DNA of 64,000 nt, taken from NCBI GenBank assembly GCA_051294375.1, contig CM119264.1, positions 21,403,045 through 21,467,044 on the forward strand, given 5' to 3'. Positions within the stretch are counted from its first letter, which is position 1, and every line of letters begins with the position of its first letter. Positions 59,837-64,000 of this stretch are shown here, in pieces. Both the position numbers and the translations under genes were made by a program. The stretch comes from Paraspadella gotoi (taxonomy: Eukaryota > Chaetognatha). The notes below the pieces were generated by a model. It was not told the DNA's origin and did no database searches. It saw nothing but the letters and a program-made list of their open reading frames with translations.

Positions 59837-59980
59837 TTAGAGAGAGCAAAGAATTTTGAATTTAACAACGATTTTTTATTAGTAGTTGGACATGTTTCGG
59901 CTTGCTTATTTCAAGCCGAAACATGTCCAACTACTAATAAAAAAATCGTTGTTAAATTCAAAATTCTTTGCTCTCTCTAA
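59837..59980. mobile_element. Palindromic hammerhead-family remnant
   Basis: Nearly perfect inverted repeat with arms of about 68 bp. Both arms carry CAAGCCGAAACATGTCC; flanking sequence ends ACAACGAAAAAGAAAGGATT, as in the 46.7 kb repeats. CTGATGA has been lost at the fold point, so no active ribozyme is expected. Confidence 0.65.
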
Positions 59981-60225
59981 TACCTATGAACAACGAAAAA
60001 GAAAGGATTAACGCATCAAGTGTATATATTTAATCATTTTTATCTTTTTTAAAAATAATAATTATTTGAGTCGGGATAAATATTTATAAATTAGTTAAAT
60101 ATGCAAATATGAAATTTGACCTCGGTCTGGTTTCTTCTTAAAAAAAAGAACAATATAAAATTTCATTCAAGATTAAAACTTTTTTAAAGAAAGGAAAAGA
60201 GTTCGTCCCTACTCAGATTCGTCGA

Positions 60226-60253
60226 AAAACAAGTTCAGCGGCGGTCCAGCTTT

Positions 60254-60288
<35 letters not shown>

Positions 60289-60428
60289 TTTTCTTTCTAT
60301 TTATTCCGCCATTTATTCCGCGCTTTTTTCTCAATACAAAATCCCAAATTTACATCCGAGATTTTCGTGGATTTTTTTTCTAAAAATTCTGATTATTCTT
60401 TATATAAACGAGAGTGAAAACTGACCAG

Positions 60429-60465
<37 letters not shown>

Positions 60466-60765
60466 CATACACGCATTTGTTTGTTTTATTTACGATGAAT
60501 GATTCATCGCGTCAATGAATGACTATCATCGCATCAATGAATGATTATCATCAAATCAATGAATGATTATCATCACATCAATAAATGACTATCATCGCAT
60601 CAATCATTTGATTATCATCACATCAGTTATTTTGTTATCATCACATCAATTATTGGTTATCATCGCATCAATATTTGGTTATCATCGCATCAATATTTGG
60701 TTACCATCGAAAGCAGGCTCGATCCTTATGCTTTTAAGATTGTTTTTAATTGGTTTCAAAATTTA
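60226..60765 (+). repeat. Composite repeat F, copy 2, with minisatellite
   Basis: CGGTCCAGC, (CT)n, AATACAAAATCCCAAATTTA, ATTTTCGTGGATT, (CT)n, GCATTTGTTTGTTTTA, then about ten units of TCATCGCATCAATGAATGA type (60490-60712) and GGCTCGATCC...TTTAAGATTGTTTTTA. Same module order as 23.0-24.0 kb. Confidence 0.75.
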
Positions 60766-61022
60766 AATTCTAATATCAACTTTTTTAAAAAATATATAAA
60801 TCTTAATAATAGAAGACACAAACTCGTTTTTTTGCTCGAAAAATGTTTGATTCTTTTTGAAACTTTCTGTTTTGTTAAACGTTATGGCATTATTTGTATC
60901 CGTTGTTGATAATTAAGGTTAAGTGTATATTTCATTTATCTATGTACATAATTTGTACATTTGTACATTTGTACATACCCCCATGTCCAGCTGCCTTCGC
61001 AACTTTCTGCTAAATTTCACAG

Positions 61023-61292
61023 ATGTATCTTGCGGAAGACGATGACGCGAGCAGTTCACCGTCCGTTGCACACAAGATCCCGAACTTCGGATCGGGCTGT
61101 GTTAGACGGTGGGTTAGACGCCCCTTCGCGCTTACTTGTGTAAAGTACCCGAGTCCTTTGGGTTGGGAGAAGCTCGTGCTACCTCCGGCGCCATTGGTGC
61201 TGCTGATTCTCGGTCGAGTAACGGGGTTTGAAATACTACCGCTACAATCTGCTATTAGTTTTGAATATAGCGTCTGTACTGTTAAGGGTTAA
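61023..61292 (+). CDS. ATG-initiated 89-codon ORF, unidentified
   Basis: A TTTCACAG acceptor-like site directly precedes the ATG. Reads MYLAEDDDAS, HKIPNFGSGCVRRWVRRPFA, then a hydrophobic PPAPLVLLILGRVTGFEILP and SFEYSVCTVKG. No simple repeats; moderate codon structure. No family; may be transposon-derived. Confidence 0.3.
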   Translation: MYLAEDDDASSSPSVAHKIPNFGSGCVRRWVRRPFALTCVKYPSPLGWEKLVLPPAPLVLLILGRVTGFEILPLQSAISFEYSVCTVKG

Positions 61293-61554
61293 GACTTTTG
61301 ATTGTTTATTAGTTACTTCGTTTAATTTTGTCGTTGTTTGTTTAATTTTTTAATTCTAAACATGGAGTCCCATTCCGCCCTGATCATGATTTAGAAAATC
61401 ATTTCAGTACCTAATGATAGCTAATATAAACAAAATTTTTTTTGTTAGATTCACATTATCGTTTGATCACAGATAGAAAAGATTATTCAGCAAAATCTTG
61501 ATGTAAAAAGAAAAATAACAAATAAAATGGGGAAAACAGAATGATATTGAAGAG

Positions 61555-61560
61555 AGAGAT

Positions 61561-61638
<78 letters not shown>
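61555..61638. repeat. (GA)n microsatellite
   Basis: GA run. Confidence 0.95.
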
Positions 61639-61641
<3 letters not shown>

Positions 61642-61796
61642 TGAAAACTGGAGTGATGATTCTCCTAAAGAGTGATAAGTATCCGTCGCTCTTTCTTTCT
61701 GATGGATATACGCCGCCGACACCGTTCTTTTTATTTCTTTTCGCTTCAATGATTTCGGATTCAAATGAGATGCTTTCTCTCTCTCACACTCTTTCT

Positions 61797-61798
<2 letters not shown>

Positions 61799-61859
<61 letters not shown>
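61799..61859. repeat. (CT)n microsatellite
   Basis: CT run 160 bp from the (GA)n above; the two could pair. Confidence 0.95.
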
Positions 61860-61862
<3 letters not shown>

Positions 61863-62304
61863 CATTTTCCTCTCTCCGACCGCATAAAAAGGCAAAAATC
61901 TATAAGGCATCATGCCGGCAGCGGGTACGCGCTTTCACAGCAGCGGGCCAGCTCTCTCCCTCTCCCTGCGGCCCACCAATCGTCTGAAAAGTCCTAATAT
62001 TCCGTAAACGAATCCCAATATTGCAATACAGAATCCCAATTTACTCCGAATTTGTGTCATGAAAAGAAAGGAAAAAAACAAAGACACACACACACACACA
62101 AAACCAACGCAACCAAAGCAAAACAATAAAAAAAAAGACGTGAAAACCTCTACCCACCTGCCACATGTGCAAATAACTAAAAAAAAGAGAAACAAAAACC
62201 AACCTGGACCTGATAAACATAATAGCATATAAAAAGGCAAAAATTATAATGTGGCTCGAATACATCAATTCATTTTTACGCCCATTGTGACTTTGTATAG
62301 AAGT

Positions 62305-62832
62305 TTATCATTTTTATCGAGCCAGGACAGGCTTCGCCTGGTCCTGGCTCTATAATGATTAAGGATTTCTTCTCTGTAACGACGTCGTCGTCGTCGTCGG
62401 CGTCACTCTGTTTTTATATAAAAACTACTACGCTTTTATAGGTTTGGCTGGGACTTACAGTTTTTTTTAAATAAAAATTATTATGAATTATGATAAAGTT
62501 TTATAAAAGTGTGCAATCATAGTAAGTTAAAAATTTAGATATGGCTTCTCATCTTGAAATAACTTTGATATTTTCTTATTACATTTGGATTTAAGTATTT
62601 TTTGTTTGAAATGCTTTAATATAATTTACATATTGCAGTATATAATATTGAAGATAAAATTCAAAATTTTTTGATATCTATAATAAAAATAGGAAATCAA
62701 AGGATCTTTTTAATGAGAAGCTATATCTTAATTTTAATACAAATAAAAATAAAATCTTTTACAAGCTATGATTTGAAAAAATTGGGAAAATTTTAAATTG
62801 TAAACAATTGTAACATATTTTTGCCTTTCTTT

Positions 62833-62887
<55 letters not shown>

Positions 62888-62976
62888 TTTTCTGAAAAAA
62901 CGAGGTCAGACTCTGCAGTGACTATACAGTGGCCTTCCAGCAGCAGTCCAGCTTTGTCTCTCTCTGTTTCTTTCTG

Positions 62977-63022
<46 letters not shown>

Positions 63023-63160
63023 CAATCTCATGCCTGATCGTTCGTTTTTTGAAAAATTCTAATTATTTTTTTCCTTGTAATTATTCTAATTATTCCAATA
63101 CAAAATCCCAAATTTACATCTGAGATTTTCGTTGATTTTTTTGAGAAAATGTGAAGAATA
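62305..63160 (+). repeat. Duplicated 0.85 kb element, copy 2, with terminal hairpin
   Basis: Second copy of 58665-59560. Hairpin here is GAGCCAGGACAGGC, TTC, GCCTGGTCCTGGCTC: stem sequence changed on both sides relative to copy 1. (TA)n expanded at 62835-62885. Confidence 0.85.
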
Positions 63161-63283
63161 TCTTACTTGACCTGGATTTCGTGGCCGTTGCAGGGCAACG
63201 AGTAAACAATGTCAAGGAACATGACCTAATAACGCGTTTTGATGGTAACGGAAACGTTACATTTATAAACAAGTTTGAGCAAT

Positions 63284-63942
63284 GTCGAATCGGTAATTAA
63301 TTAATTGATAATTAATTAATAATTATTTCAAGTTAATTAATTATTTAATTAATTAATAATTAATTTATTCAAGGTAATTATTTAATTAATTAGGCAATTA
63401 ATTAATTAATTTGATCAGAAATGTTTGTTTTGATTGATTAATTGACTGATTAATTAATTATTGATTAATTAATTGACTAATTGATTATTTAACTGATTAA
63501 TTATTTGATTAATTAATACATCTTGCATTTACATTTAAAATAAAAAGAAAAATAATCAATTAGTGAAATAGGTTCTTTGTTTTTTCCATTTAAACTCAGT
63601 TCCACTCGGACGATTCCATCGAAACTTCATATACAGCTCGATCAAACACTTCCCTACCCACACACAAAATTTTATTCCAATCTATCCATCCAATCACGAG
63701 TAATTGGTGTTTTTTGCTAAGGTGGGATGGACGGACGGACTGACGGACGGACGGACTGATGGACTGACAGACTGACGGACTGACGGGCGAACGGACGGAC
63801 GGACAGACATCGTTTTTTTTTGCATTATTTATCATAATTCGATGTTCTGACATGATATAAGTGAGTGCCCGACAATATTGAGGGGGCGGACCGACAGACC
63901 GACAAAGTGAATTATAGAGTTGGGATCTGCAGATCCGACTAA
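63284..63942 (+). mobile_element. Family A element, copy 3
   Basis: Degenerate start (GTCGAATCGG), TTAATTAA-rich tract, one CCATTTAAACTCAGTTCC/GATTCCATCGAAA module, GGAC/TGAC minisatellite (63726-63808), GATGTTCTGACATGATATAA, then the shortened hairpin GGGATCTGCAGATCC and CTAA at 63939-63942. Same order as copies 1 and 2. Confidence 0.75.
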
Positions 63943-64000
63943 AAAAAATCAACTTGACCGAGATCACGCCGCAACGGATAACCAATATAAACGAGAGTGA

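Overview
The window is nuclear DNA from a eukaryote. I see spliceosomal GT-AG introns, a three-exon major facilitator gene with split codons, tRNA-derived SINEs, LINE and Penelope-type debris, and very dense dinucleotide microsatellites. There is no operon-like gene packing and no rRNA, CRISPR or prophage. The lineage cannot be fixed from this sequence: the transporter resembles a family common in plants, fungi, algae and protists, while the SINE/LINE/hammerhead content is also typical of animals.

Layout. 1-134 holds the 3' end of a gene. 0.1-6.4 kb is AT-rich with (TC)n tracts, a foldback repeat and small exon-like islands. 6.4-8.8 kb is a large inverted-repeat element with a telomere-like (CCCTAA) core and a second element nested in its left arm. 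9-13.6 kb has a LINE remnant, a SINE and several CpG-rich coding-like islands, including a frameshifted exon at 11.97-11.67 kb. 14.4-17.7 kb carries a 1.2 kb direct duplication abutting a 25 N gap. 17.7-27 kb is mostly pyrimidine tracts, AT-rich DNA, a 257 N gap and the longest copy of a hairpin-ended repeat (22.56-25.21 kb). 28.0-31.0 kb is a 27/54 bp minisatellite. 31.4-34.3 kb contains plus-strand exons encoding cysteine-rich and Ala/Thr-rich segments. 35.3-35.8 kb has minus-strand terminal exons. 36-47 kb has SINEs, foldback DNA, short first-exon candidates and hammerhead-ribozyme repeats (46.7-47.05 kb). 47.84-49.48 kb is the only full gene I can join with confidence, a 468-residue DHA1-like transporter on the minus strand. 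50-64 kb is repeat-dominated, with two related roughly 0.85 kb duplications (58.7 and 62.3 kb), minisatellites, a SINE and a few exon-like ORFs.

How it fits together. No functional pathway links the genes. The recurring theme is repeats acting on genes: (CT)n arrays sit at the polypyrimidine position of candidate 3' splice sites, trinucleotide (GTC/GAC)n runs encode poly-Val or acidic stretches, and elements nest inside each other. Most ORFs in the window are translations of (CT)n/(GA)n (Ser-Leu or Glu-Arg repeats) and were left out. Single-exon calls rest on splice-site context and codon pattern only. Purine-N-pyrimidine codon bias is symmetrical between strands, so strand is uncertain where stated.
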